Below are positions 42,411 to 52,471 of a stretch of DNA of 54,805 nucleotides, in pieces. The position numbers and the translations under genes are program-made. Every line of letters starts with the position of its first letter. The first letter of the stretch is position 1. The notes below the pieces were generated by a model, which saw only the letters and a program-made list of their open reading frames with translations, made no database searches and was not told the DNA's origin. Source of the DNA: Nitrospiraceae bacterium (GTDB lineage Bacteria; Nitrospirota; Thermodesulfovibrionia; Thermodesulfovibrionales; UBA6898); assembly GCA_020347665.1 (NCBI GenBank), contig CP070737.1, positions 902,041-956,845 of the forward strand. Direction: 5' to 3'.

Positions 42411-42893
42411 AATTAAAGGAAAAATTCTGGGTTATAATTTATAATGATTATCAATATACGATAGTATACTATATCAATAAATAACCGTCAAGATTATTTT
42501 GAATATGCCTCAGAATATCCATATCATATCCATATCTCAGAATGAGCCATACCGGCAAAGGGATAGGCAGAACAGAATACCCTTCTTTTTAACACAGGGA
42601 TGCTCAACTGTCGTATAAGCTGATTTTGTTTTTTATAAAGAAAAAATGTTAGAAGGGTGGTGCAGAGTCTGTTCACGAGCAGTTTTGTAGGATTATTTTC
42701 CTCATGATGGAAAACAGAGCTACAGATGTTGGAAAACTGAATGTGAGAAATGATTATTTCATAAGCAGACTCCATGACTAAATTTATAAAATATTTATAT
42801 TTTATAAATAGTTATTATTTTAAAGGATTTTTCCGATCACGAAATATACGATAAACAAGTATATAGATATAAAAGAAAATAAATCGTATTCTG
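42411..42893. other. Intergenic region upstream of the dead integrase
   Basis: About 480 bp, AT-rich, no gene recognised. It holds the 12 bp palindrome ATAGTATACTAT (42461-42472), a partly repeated ATATCCATATC (about 42518-42536) and a long palindrome at 42783-42810. It was checked for attC-like GTTRRRY/RYYYAAC pairs; only one half (GCTCAAC near 42602) was seen, which is not enough. Confidence 0.45.
42783..42810. repeat. 28 bp AT-only palindrome
   Basis: ATTTATAAAATAT, TT, ATATTTTATAAAT: two perfect 13 bp arms around a 2-nt centre. It is 84 bp before the broken CDP-alcohol gene. Cruciform formation, an operator, or a bidirectional terminator are possible. Confidence 0.6.
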
Positions 42894-43548
42894 ATGGAAT
42901 TTGAGAAGATAAGAAAATAGGCAGGACAATCCTGATCAGGCCTGAGCAGGCTCTGGTTGCATGGGGCACCCCGAAAATTCCCGGATATATTGAACCCTAT
43001 CACCTGACAATGCTAACACTGGTCTGGAGCTTTCTGAATCCAGTATTTGGTTACCTAGCGCAATCGAACCTTCAGTGGTTGTGGATGGTGTGGGTTATGA
43101 TAGTTTTTCAATATATAACTGATCTTTTTGACGGTGCTGCTGGCAGGAAGCGGAGAACAGGATTAATAAAATGGGGATTCTACATGGACCACTTTCTTGA
43201 CTCTGTATGTCTCTGTTCCTTGATCTTTACAGGTTATATTGTTTCTCCACCGGGACTCGGGGCATACTTCATTCTGCTTCTGTTTCTGGCCGGTGGTTTC
43301 ATGGCAAGCTCTTTTTTAAGCGTTGCTGCAACCAACCAGTTTCAGATCTGTTATTTTGGTTTCGGCCAACAGAGATGCGAATCGTTTTTGTTTTTATCAA
43401 TATTGTAAGCATATTTATGGGCACAGACCACTTTGCTGTTACGGTTCCTTTTGTCTGTCTGATCTGTTTTATTGGCCTCATTATCAAGGTTTTCCATACA
43501 GGCACAAACCTCTGGAGAATTGACATGGAAGAAAAACATAAGGATTGA
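42894..43548 (+). pseudogene. CDP-alcohol phosphatidyltransferase, broken by two frameshifts
   Basis: Three reading frames join into one family-like protein. The ATG at 42894 gives MEFEKIRK and then a stop. Losing one base in the AAAA run near 42916 explains the move to IGRTILIRPEQ and on to YIEPYHLTMLTL. The family motif is near complete in DLFDGAAGRKRR, then GFYMDHFLD. At about 43366 a base of a C run is missing; restored, it reads GFGPTEMRIVFVFINIV and continues to TGA at 43548. Relatives transfer a CDP-linked head group in membrane lipid synthesis. The gene is therefore inactive unless these are sequencing errors. Confidence 0.72.
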
Positions 43549-43656
43549 AAATAGTGGATCGTATATAAGCACCATGTTGGAAATCACAGGATTTCGTTTG
43601 AAATGGTTTCCAGCGGAATCGAGACACGTCAGCCGGCTCCGCACTTTATAACCGTG

Positions 43657-44289
43657 CTATGTGGTTTGTTTTTTGAAATCGATCAGAATACTTTTCTTGA
43701 CCGCATCTATCCCTTCTTTCCTGAGAGTCTTTAAAATAGTTTCCGACGCGATACGCTTGAGAAACCGTTCTCTTTTTCTTCGGTCTGTAATTCTGATGAG
43801 GGCCTTTGCCCTGATAGTTTTCAGAAATGACAGATATTCGGATATATCTGCACCATGCAGACGTTCAAGATCTTTTCTCAGAGTCCTGGCAAAGGCAGGA
43901 CTTACACCGCTTGTAGATATAGCAATGTGCAAAGGGCCTTTCTTTATAACAGAAGGAACAATGAAATTACACTCTGCCGGCTCATCAACAACATTAACAA
44001 GACAGGGCGCGTCTCTGGCAATTTTGGTATTTAATGACGGTTCATCAGTGGCGGCGATAACGAGAAAAGCGTTGTCAAGGTCTTTTTTTCTGTAATTGCG
44101 GCGTATGTGGATGAAACGATTTTTATTTCTCTCCTTGAGGAGCCGCTGTGTAATTTCCGGACTGATAACGGTGATAGTATCTGCATCGGCTCTCATTAAC
44201 TGCAGAATCTTTCTCTCAGCAACAGTTCCTCCCCCGATTACCACTATTTTTTTTGACGAGAGGTTCAGAAATGCCGGGTAGTAGTTCAC
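43657..44289 (-). CDS. Precorrin-2 dehydrogenase / sirohydrochlorin ferrochelatase (CysG N-terminal type)
   Basis: A 210-residue protein like Met8/SirC and the CysG N-terminal half. It starts YYPAFLNLSSKKIVVIGGGTVA, the NAD-binding Rossmann site. It continues with ATDEPSLN, the active-site Asp region NVVDEPAECNF, and IAISTSGVSPAFARTLR. It oxidises precorrin-2 to sirohydrochlorin (and may insert Fe2+) for siroheme, the cofactor of sulfite and nitrite reductases. The methyltransferase half is absent, as in split systems. It follows the TPR lipoprotein gene by 15 bp. Confidence 0.93.
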   Translation of the reverse strand: MNYYPAFLNLSSKKIVVIGGGTVAERKILQLMRADADTITVISPEITQRLLKERNKNRFIHIRRNYRKKDLDNAFLVIAATDEPSLNTKIARDAPCLVNVVDEPAECNFIVPSVIKKGPLHIAISTSGVSPAFARTLRKDLERLHGADISEYLSFLKTIRAKALIRITDRRKRERFLKRIASETILKTLRKEGIDAVKKSILIDFKKQTT

Positions 44290-44304
44290 AAGAAAAATAA
44301 AGGC

Positions 44305-45063
44305 TTATTCTTTGTCCGGTTTCAAAGAGGAAAGTTCTTTCTTGGCCTGAACGGTCTGAGGAGTGTCCGGATATTCCCGGGAAAGGCGATTGAAAGAGGT
44401 GACTGCTTTTTCAAGTTCTCCAGACTGTTTATACGAAATGCCGAGGTTCAACAGGGCTGCTGCCATGCCCTTATATTCAGGAAAGTTCTTTATCAGGTAC
44501 TCATAGCGACTGATTGCAGCAGGATAAGCTTCTTTCTTTTGATAGAATTCTCCGACAAGAAATTCATAATCACCCATAATATTTCTGCATCTTGTCATTC
44601 TCAGTTCAATCTGTTCTTTATAGGGATTTCTGGGATAATCTTCCTTCAGTTTCTGAAACTCAACGAGTGCCCGGGCGGCTCCGCTATAGCCTCTTTCAGG
44701 GCTTTCAATCTGATGAAAATAGACCATCGCTATCTGGTATTGCGCATACGGGGCATGTTTGTGGTCAGGATACATCTCAAGAAACTGTTTAAATTCCGCA
44801 ACACCACGTTCCGGCTCCTCATCCTGAACATAGGAATTGGCAATTCTCAGCTGCGCAAGTGGACCGAATTTTTTAGAGAGGTCCCGGTTTTTTATCTCCA
44901 AAAGAAGAGCTCGTGCTTCATCATAGTCTTTTTCGTCCATGTGCCTGTTTGCCTTGGCAAAAGATTTTTCTGCGTCAAAGGGTTCGACAGGTTGAACCGG
45001 TGTTTTACCTGAACAGGCTACGAGAATACATGATAACAAAAGTACAAAGATATATTTAAACAT
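44305..45063 (-). CDS. BamD/YbgF-like TPR lipoprotein
   Basis: A 252-residue outer-membrane lipoprotein with signal peptide and lipobox LVACSG (cleavage before Cys17). It then has TPR-like helical repeats with the typical PDHKHAPYAQYQIAMVYF, YPRNPYKEQIELRMTRCRN and YPDTPQTVQAKKEL. This matches BamD (ComL) and related tetratricopeptide lipoproteins of the outer-membrane assembly machine; YbgF-type is the alternative. It lies 15 bp before the siroheme gene, with which it may share a message. Confidence 0.88.
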   Translation of the reverse strand: MFKYIFVLLLSCILVACSGKTPVQPVEPFDAEKSFAKANRHMDEKDYDEARALLLEIKNRDLSKKFGPLAQLRIANSYVQDEEPERGVAEFKQFLEMYPDHKHAPYAQYQIAMVYFHQIESPERGYSGAARALVEFQKLKEDYPRNPYKEQIELRMTRCRNIMGDYEFLVGEFYQKKEAYPAAISRYEYLIKNFPEYKGMAAALLNLGISYKQSGELEKAVTSFNRLSREYPDTPQTVQAKKELSSLKPDKE

Positions 45064-45179
45064 ATGTACCTGTTATTAAAGCCTTTCATTTGTTTCCAAG
45101 TCAAGTTTCGCTCTTTTCATGCAGTATCAGTACAGTATCAGTATTTTGTTTATGGACAGAAATACAGAGAGGGATGGTT

Positions 45180-47485
45180 CTATAATGGGTCTGTGCGTCT
45201 GCTGGCTGGATCAAATGATTCTTTTAATATCTTTATAAAGACATCCACAACAGCAGGATCAAACTGTCGTCTACTTTCCCGTTCAAGTTCAGCTATCGCT
45301 TCTACCCGGGTTTTTTCCCCTGTGCGGACAAAATGAAGCCATGGCATGATATGATTCAACAACCGATAGAATCTTTGCGCCGAGAGGAATTTCGTCTTTC
45401 TGTAATCCGTTTGGACAGCCTTTTCCGTCATAGCGTTCATGATAATACAGAATAGCCGGAAGAATAAATTCAGCGCGTGGATAATGTTTAAGCAGCATTT
45501 CAGTCATGCCCGGATGACCCTTGATAATCTTCTTTTCTTCAGCGATAAAGGCACTCGGCTTGTTCAGGACATTATTCGGTATCCCAAGGTTCCCGATATC
45601 GTGCAGGAGACTGGCAATTCTCAGCCCCTCTATCTGGGTTGGGTATCGTCAAGTTCGAATTCCCTGCCAACCGTGATCGATAAAGCAGCAACCTCAAATG
45701 AATGGCCCCTCATATAAAAGGATTTCGAATCTATAGCCTTGGCAAGCTCTTTAATGCTTGTCAGATACGGATCAGAGAGACTAGTCTTAATTCCATCGGG
45801 CAGAGCTCCTTCAGTTCCTTCTCCCCGGTAGTAATATTTTGAGACCCTGTTTCTCCCGTTCTCTTTTGCCATATAGAGGCCCGGGTCTGCTTTCCTAATG
45901 AGCGCTTTTGGTTCATCAGCATCATCCGGAAATGTTGCATAGCCAATACTAACGGTTATATACGCCAGCTCTTTCTTGTCGAAGGTGAATTCATATGCGT
46001 TCATATTGTTGCGTACTTTCTCTGCTACCACATATGCCTGATCAGAGGTCGTTTCGGGAAGAATAATAACAAACTCTTCGCCGCCATAGCGGGCTGTAAA
46101 ATCAGTATTTCTTATGTATTCCAAAAGCATGCGGTAGACCGTTTGCAATACGCTGTCGCCTGCCTGGTGACCGTAGATGTCATTAAAAGTCTTGTGGAGG
46201 CATGGCGTACGATTTCCTGCTGCATGGTAATCGCCTGAAAGGCCTGAAATCAGAAACTGAAGAGAGACGCTTCGTCATCGCTTGTAGACCCATCGGCTTT
46301 ATTGACAAGCATTACCAGTCCGATAAGCTCTTTATCAGCAGATGAAAGAGGAACCGCAAGCAAATTATCTATCTTTAAATGTGTTGCAAAAATTTCACCG
46401 GACAGTTTATTTGTTCTTAACGGGTCAAATAATCTGATCGTATTCAGAAAGACCCCGTTGATCATTGCCTGCGCACAATCCAAAGATGTTTTTTCTTCCA
46501 GAGTATCAACATAATATTTGAGCTCTAGATCTTTTGTGTCGGAGACGTTCTCCAGGATAAAAATGGCACTATGCTCAGCCCTGAGCAGATCCCGTGTCCT
46601 CTGAAGAAATGTGTGCAGAAGCGTGTCAAGTTCCACAGCCGAAGCAATACAGGTCATCATTTCAGTCAGACTGAACTGTTCCCTGATGAACGCCTGTTCC
46701 TTGGCTATCGACGCTTCAAGATTTTCCACTTTTTCTTCTATTGATTCAGAAAGGACATTGATACTTGTTGAAAGGCTTCCACGTTCATCATCTGAGGTAA
46801 TCGTCGGACGGTGTTTCATATCACCCTTTGCAAGGGCGCTACTGGCAACCTCGATAATATGCAAGGGGTTTACAACAAGCCTGGATACGAATGTCCGTGA
46901 AAAAAGCAGGATCAGGAACATGAAAGATGTCGTCACTGCAAGAATCCACAAAGCCGTGACTTCTGCCGGCCCGGCGGTTTTTATGAGATGATCTCTTTTT
47001 TCCAGATCCTCTAGCCAATGCTTTTCAATGTCATCGAGTACTTTCATAATATAGTCGTCTTGCCATTTTCTCAATAGTGACTATTTTTGAGATACTGACA
47101 CTGTGCTGCCCTTTATAATGCTGTCAACGGCCAAAGAGAATGGGCTGTAATCCTTTTGAAGAAATGCAACAATCTCCTGCTCCTCTTTATCTATTTTAAT
47201 CTCATCAGCTCCTAGAAGAATCCCATTGAATTCACGGAGGCCTCTTATTATTTCGTCCGGAGGTCCCGTGCTGCCCATGATAAATACATAATGATCCAGT
47301 GCCCGGTTTAATCTGAGAAGACTGCTTTTCAGGTCTGTAAGGTAGTAAAGCTCGCCTGACATATCAACAAGCGCAACAGTTGAACTACTTAATAGAGAAA
47401 TTATATAGAGTGAAATAAAAAAGACAGTGATGAATACGGCGATGATTACAGCAGAAAAGAGGTCAAATTTCCCTGATAATTTCAT
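45180..47485 (-). pseudogene. Broken membrane sensor with HAMP, GAF, GGDEF and HD-GYP domains
   Basis: All parts lie in order on one strand. From ATG 47485 there is a membrane anchor (IAVFITVFFISLYIISLL) and a sensor segment. An in-frame TAG at 47083-47081 (SVSQK, stop, SLLRKWQDD) interrupts it. The same frame goes on through a second membrane helix, HAMP and GAF to TGA at 46250. The GGDEF domain resumes in another frame (TFNDIYGHQAGD, RYGGEEF), with its first 45 or so residues deleted. A shift near 45640 leads to HD-GYP (ASLLHDIGNLGIP, YHERYDGKGCPNG). A further shift in the A run near 45320 leads to EKTRVEAIAEL. At least four lesions make a functional product impossible. Confidence 0.82.
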
Positions 47486-47629
47486 ATGTGATTACGGCCG
47501 TAGAACAAAAACTATTTATGGTGCGTTATATCATATGCCAGACGAGAAGTGCCTGACGCCTTTTGCATCCATGATGTTCTCTCGACACCACGCTTGCCAA
47601 AGCTTCTCAGGGGGTGTTATCGTTTACTG

Positions 47630-50113
47630 ATGAACCTGTTACTGTCACAAAAACCGAGCAGATACATAAACGGAGAGGTGAATGCAATTCATAAGAAAGC
47701 CCCGCTCGCAGTTGCTCTTGCGTTCCCTGATGTGTATGAAATCGGCATGTCACATCTGGGACTAAAAATTCTCTATACCATAATAAATAACGTGCCGTAT
47801 GCATCTGCGGAACGGGTTTTTTCACCGTGGATTGACCATGACGATATCATGAGAGGGAAAAACAGGCTGCTTTCTTCTCTTGAATCAGGACGTCCGTTAA
47901 GGGATTTCGATATTGTTGGTTTCAGCCTTCAGTACGAGCTTTCCTATACCACGGTTTTGAATATGCTTGCGCTTGGAGGAATACCTGTTTCATCAAAAGA
48001 GCGTATGGATTCAGGCGCGTATCCCCTCATTATCGCAGGCGGGCCCTGTACAGTAAATCCTGCGCCGATGTCAGAATTTATCGATGCCTTTCTCATAGGA
48101 GATGCCGAGGATGCTATTTGCGAGATCCTGTCATGTTATCGACTTTGGAAAAACAATGAACAGAACAACATCCATTCGCTGTTAAAGGCTTTGTCTGAAA
48201 TTGAAGGAGTTTACGTGCCCCTTCTTGGAAAAGAAAAAAAGATTCATCGGAGGTTTATTCCCTCTCTTGATCATGCTCCTTTTCCGGCACATCCCATTGT
48301 GCCGTTTGCACACATTATTCATGACAGGATAAATATCGAGGTATCGCGAGGGTGCTCTCTGGGATGCAGATTCTGTCAGGCAGGTATGGTGTACCGGCCA
48401 GTTCGGGAGCGGTCTCTGGAAAACGTTCTTGATCTGGCGAAGAGATCACTGAAACATACGGGATATGACAGCATCTCTTTTACGTCTTTAAGTGCCGGAG
48501 ATTATTCGTGCCTTTCTCAGCTTCTGAAGGCATGTGTCAGAAATTTCTCCGAGAAGAAGATAGCACTATCGCTTCCTTCCCTGAGGGTCGCTACGGTTAA
48601 CCGCGAAATACTAAGAGAGATAAAGACGATCAGAAAGACAGGATTTACCATTGCGCCTGAGGCAGGAACTGCCCGGCTCAGATCCGTGATCAACAAGGAC
48701 TTTTCGGAAGATGACTACCAGAAGGCACTTGAGGCCCTATTCAGTGAGGGATGGCAGAACCTCAAACTCTATTTCATGACCGGACTTCCGACCGAGACTG
48801 ACGCTGACATTGAAGCAATTCCTGAAATGGTTTGTCGTGCTTTACGGATGTCCAGAAAATTGACCAAGAGGCGCGCACAGATCAGTATTGGCATTTCAGC
48901 CTTTGTGCCAAAGCCGCATACGCCATTTCAGTGGTGCGGACAGGCTGATCTCGAAATATTGCGAGAAAGAAGTAATTATCTGAAAGGTCAGTTTGTCAGA
49001 AAGGGAATCAAATTCAAAGGGAATGATGAACGCATGTCACTGCTTGAAGCTGCTTTTGCCCGCGGTGATGAACAGCTGTCACGATTGATAGCATCAGCCT
49101 GGAAACTGGGCTGCAGGCTTGATGCATGGTCTGAAATGTTTGATTTTTCACAATGGTATAAAGCGATGGACATATCAGGGATCGATGTGCGTGATTATGC
49201 GATGCGTGCACATACTGAAGAGTCGAGACTTCCGTGGGAACACATTTCTTCAGGTATATCGAAAGAGTTTCTCTGGAAGGAATATGAAAATGCGGTATCA
49301 GCAACATACACACGCGACTGCAGACAGCAGTGTCATAACTGTGGTCTCTCATGTCAGGCAGTACAGCGGAGCAATGACCATGACAACACAAAGCAGATCA
49401 GGGAAAAAGATGAAACACCTACTGACAAAGGCCAGGAGGTTCGATCGGCCGTTAAAGGCACACCGATACAGGTGAGACTTGAATATTCGAAAGCCGGCAT
49501 GGCCCGCTATCTTTCTCATCTCGAATTAATAACTGCGCTTATTCGTGCTATGAGAAGGGCGGAATTTCCTTTTCGCTATTCAGAGGGATTTCATCCAGCC
49601 CCGAAGGTATCATTCGGCCCTGCCCTCAGAGTTGGTGTTGCAGGGCTGAGAGAATACCTTGACATGGAACTGATATCGCCTTTTGATCTGGAAAAAGCAT
49701 GTGAAAAATTGAACCGCACCTTGCCGGCTGGTATTCAGGCTAAGGGGATGACGCAGTTAACCGGAAGAGAAAAGTCGCTCAATAGTTCTATAATAAAATA
49801 CCTCTATGAAGTGCGGTGTAGCAGTGGTCTTGATGCTAAAGATTTTATGAATAACACAAGAATCCTGGTGCGAAGAAAGAATAGAGAGATAAACATTCGA
49901 AACATGGTTGAAGATATGCATGTCATTGATAGCAGGACTGCGCGTGTTACGATGTGTGACATTGGCGGCGTAAAAGCAAGAATTGATGAGATTATGCAAG
50001 CGATCTTTGGCCTTCCTATTGAGCAGCTGGATATTACAAGGATTGCCATGTACGGCGAGGCCGAAAAGACGAAACTACCGGCAGAGGAGAAACAATGGGC
50101 AGCGAAATCCTGA
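47630..50113 (+). CDS. Radical SAM protein fused to DUF2344 (TIGR03960/TIGR03936 type)
   Basis: An 827-residue protein with the N-terminal B12-binding-like region (LAFPDVYEIGMSHLGLKIL) and a radical SAM core with CSLGCRFC (three Cys, cluster ligands) after EVSRG. The C-terminal DUF2344 domain begins IQVRLEYSKAGMARYLSHLEL and includes RYSEGFHPAPKVSFG. The family lies beside ribonuclease G and ribosomal protein genes in many bacteria, and is suspected to modify tRNA or ribosome components, but its reaction is not established. An upstream start at 47549 is possible; 47630 (MNLLLSQKPS) matches the family better. Its stop overlaps the rng start by 19 bp. Confidence 0.9.
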   Translation: MNLLLSQKPSRYINGEVNAIHKKAPLAVALAFPDVYEIGMSHLGLKILYTIINNVPYASAERVFSPWIDHDDIMRGKNRLLSSLESGRPLRDFDIVGFSLQYELSYTTVLNMLALGGIPVSSKERMDSGAYPLIIAGGPCTVNPAPMSEFIDAFLIGDAEDAICEILSCYRLWKNNEQNNIHSLLKALSEIEGVYVPLLGKEKKIHRRFIPSLDHAPFPAHPIVPFAHIIHDRINIEVSRGCSLGCRFCQAGMVYRPVRERSLENVLDLAKRSLKHTGYDSISFTSLSAGDYSCLSQLLKACVRNFSEKKIALSLPSLRVATVNREILREIKTIRKTGFTIAPEAGTARLRSVINKDFSEDDYQKALEALFSEGWQNLKLYFMTGLPTETDADIEAIPEMVCRALRMSRKLTKRRAQISIGISAFVPKPHTPFQWCGQADLEILRERSNYLKGQFVRKGIKFKGNDERMSLLEAAFARGDEQLSRLIASAWKLGCRLDAWSEMFDFSQWYKAMDISGIDVRDYAMRAHTEESRLPWEHISSGISKEFLWKEYENAVSATYTRDCRQQCHNCGLSCQAVQRSNDHDNTKQIREKDETPTDKGQEVRSAVKGTPIQVRLEYSKAGMARYLSHLELITALIRAMRRAEFPFRYSEGFHPAPKVSFGPALRVGVAGLREYLDMELISPFDLEKACEKLNRTLPAGIQAKGMTQLTGREKSLNSSIIKYLYEVRCSSGLDAKDFMNNTRILVRRKNREINIRNMVEDMHVIDSRTARVTMCDIGGVKARIDEIMQAIFGLPIEQLDITRIAMYGEAEKTKLPAEEKQWAAKS

Positions 50114-51600
50114 TCAATGTTGGCCGGGGTGAAAAAAGGGTGGCTCTGCTTGAAGGAGGGCAGGTGGTTGAGTTCTATGTTGAGCGTGAGCAGGATGCCA
50201 GCCTCGTCGGCAATATTTATAAAGGTAAGATAGTCAAAATACTTCCCGGAATGCAATCTGCTTTTGTTGATGTCGGCCTTGAAAAGGCCGCCTTCCTCTA
50301 TGTTGCTGATATAAAGACAGATACCGATGAATACGCTCCGCTCTTTGAGGAAGAAGACAAGGAAAATTCAGTAGAACTTCTCTCAAAGAGAGGACGCGCT
50401 GAAATGACTATCGATGAGCTGATACAGGAGGGGCAGGAGATTCTCGTTCAGGTTTCGAAAGACCCTATCGGCAGCAAGGGAGCCCGGGTTACCTCGTATG
50501 TCACTCTTCCCGGGAGATACCTTGTGCTTATGCCTGATGTGGATCATATAGGAATATCCAGGAGGATTGCTATCGAGGAAAAACGGAACAGGCTGAAAGA
50601 GATAGTTGAGCAGTTACGGCCTGAAGGATATGGGCTTATTATCAGAACCGCAAGTGAGGACTCCCTGGAAGAAGATATGAAAAAAGACCTTGAATTTCTC
50701 ATGCTGCTCTGGAAAAACATCCAGGAGAGAAAAGACCGGGTACCTGCACGGGGACTGCTCTACAGCGACCTTGATCTGGTATTCAGAAGCATTCGTGATC
50801 TTATGAGCCAGGATGTTGAAAGGCTCATCATCGACTCATCTGATGAATATGACAGAATTATAGATTTTGTTAAAGCATATTTTCCGAAACTGCTTCACAA
50901 GATTACCCTGTACGAAGAGACAGAACCCATATTTGACGCCTTTGGCGTTGAACTTGATATATCAAGGGCCCTTGGAAGAAAGGTTTGGCTGAAATCCGGC
51001 GGGTATATTGTTGTTGATCAGACAGAAGCCATGGCAGTCATTGATGTGAATACCGGCAAGTTTGTAGGCAAGGAAGGCCTTGAAGATACGATACTGAAGA
51101 CCAATCTCGAGGCGGTTAAGGAGATTGCGTATCAGATCAGGCTACGGAATCTCGGCGGTATTATCATCGTAGATTTTATTGATATGGAACAGCCTGAAAA
51201 CCGAGAGAAGCTTTTTAATGCGTTTGTTGATGCCATGAAAAAAGACCGTGCGAAAAATACGATTTTCCATATAACAGAACTCGGACTCATTCAGATGACA
51301 CGAAAACGAGTCCGGGAAAGTCTCGGGAGAACGCTCTGTACCACATGCCCGTATTGTGAGGGAAAAAGCTTTGTTGTCGCTCCTGAAACCATCTGTTTTG
51401 AAATCCTGAGAAAAATTGTGAAACTCGCGCAGCACGGAAGCAAAAAGATTGTCATTACAACCCATCCTATCGTTGCTGAAATGCTGTCAGGGGAGGAGAT
51501 GCTCGGTATTGAGGATATCGAAGCAAAGTTCGACGTGAATGTCGTAATTAATGCTGATCATAAAATGCATCAGGAAAATTACGATGTCAATACCCTATGA
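50095..51600 (+). CDS. rng: Ribonuclease G (Rne/Rng family)
   Basis: A 501-residue single-strand endoribonuclease with an N-terminal S1 domain (GNIYKGKIVKILPGMQSAFVDVG), the catalytic DNase I-like core (MAVIDVNTGKFVG, then IIIVDFIDM, holding the two metal-binding Asp residues) and the Zn-link CTTCPYC. It matures 16S rRNA and degrades mRNA. The length fits RNase G rather than the long RNase E. The ribosome binding site GAGGAG precedes the ATG. It overlaps the radical SAM gene before it and larE after it (4 bp, ATGA), forming one operon. Confidence 0.95.
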   Translation: MGSEILINVGRGEKRVALLEGGQVVEFYVEREQDASLVGNIYKGKIVKILPGMQSAFVDVGLEKAAFLYVADIKTDTDEYAPLFEEEDKENSVELLSKRGRAEMTIDELIQEGQEILVQVSKDPIGSKGARVTSYVTLPGRYLVLMPDVDHIGISRRIAIEEKRNRLKEIVEQLRPEGYGLIIRTASEDSLEEDMKKDLEFLMLLWKNIQERKDRVPARGLLYSDLDLVFRSIRDLMSQDVERLIIDSSDEYDRIIDFVKAYFPKLLHKITLYEETEPIFDAFGVELDISRALGRKVWLKSGGYIVVDQTEAMAVIDVNTGKFVGKEGLEDTILKTNLEAVKEIAYQIRLRNLGGIIIVDFIDMEQPENREKLFNAFVDAMKKDRAKNTIFHITELGLIQMTRKRVRESLGRTLCTTCPYCEGKSFVVAPETICFEILRKIVKLAQHGSKKIVITTHPIVAEMLSGEEMLGIEDIEAKFDVNVVINADHKMHQENYDVNTL

Positions 51601-52433
51601 ATCCTGCTGAGCCGGTAAATGCACAAGAAAAATATTCCCGCTTGTTGTCTTGTCTAAAAGAGAAATGTTCCGCAGTTATTGCATTTTCCGGGGGAGTTGA
51701 CAGTTCTTTGCTGTTGTATGCCATGAAAATGGCAGGCATGAACGTTCTGGCGGTTACTGCTAAGTCAGAGACTATGCCAGAAAATGACCTGGAGACAGCA
51801 CGACAGTTTACTGAAGAGATTGGCATTGCGCATGTTGTTATCAAAACAGAAGAGCTGTCGAATGAAGACTTTGTAAGGAATGCTCCTGACCGCTGTTTTT
51901 ACTGCAAGGATGAGCTTTTCCGAAGGCTGAAAGAGATGGCAGGGCAAAACGGATACCGATATGTATTTGATGGAAATAATGCTGATGATCTTCTGGATTA
52001 CCGGCCTGGCATCAGGGCTGCTAAGCTTTATGATGTTCGCAGCCCGCTTGCGGAAGCAGGCTTTACCAAGGACGATATCCGCGTGATGTCCAGAGAGATG
52101 GGATTAAAGGCATGGAACAGACCGGCTTCACCGTGCCTTTCGTCCCGTATTCCGTACGGTCAGAGAATTTCCCAATCAGTATTGAAGCGCGTACAGCGGG
52201 CTGAAGATCTCGTAAAATCATTCGGCATAGAAAATGTGAGAGTGAGGGATCACGGAGACACTGCACGTATAGAGGTTTCTGAAAGAGATATGCACATATT
52301 CTTTGAACCTGAAAAGAGAAGGCGATTAACATCCGGATTGAAATCGCTTGGATATATATATGTATCTCTTGATCTTGAAGGATATCAGAGCGGCAGTATG
52401 AACAAAGTGCTTAACCGCGAATCTGCAGAATAA
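51597..52433 (+). CDS. larE: ATP-dependent sacrificial sulfur transferase LarE
   Basis: A 278-residue PP-loop ATPase of the LarE family, which gives sulfur to the nicotinic-acid-derived ligand of the nickel pincer cofactor of lactate racemase. Motifs: AFSGGVDSS (PP-loop), AVTAKSETMP, DRCFYCK, FDGNNADDLLDYRPG and ASPCLSSRIPYG with Cys180, the counterpart of the sacrificial Cys of Lactiplantibacillus LarE. The start overlaps rng by 4 bp. LarA, LarB and LarC are not in the window. The neighbouring GlcF-like protein may handle lactate, which would be a logical partner. Confidence 0.93.
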   Translation: MNPAEPVNAQEKYSRLLSCLKEKCSAVIAFSGGVDSSLLLYAMKMAGMNVLAVTAKSETMPENDLETARQFTEEIGIAHVVIKTEELSNEDFVRNAPDRCFYCKDELFRRLKEMAGQNGYRYVFDGNNADDLLDYRPGIRAAKLYDVRSPLAEAGFTKDDIRVMSREMGLKAWNRPASPCLSSRIPYGQRISQSVLKRVQRAEDLVKSFGIENVRVRDHGDTARIEVSERDMHIFFEPEKRRRLTSGLKSLGYIYVSLDLEGYQSGSMNKVLNRESAE

Positions 52434-52471
52434 AGACAGGAGTGGATAGCGCCGTGTATTGAGGAATCTTC

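Noticed and set aside
42411-42893. An integron cassette array or attI/attC site beside the integrase
   Set aside because: Only one GCTCAAC half-site was found. No paired GTTRRRY, no hairpin of attC shape and no run of small cassette ORFs.
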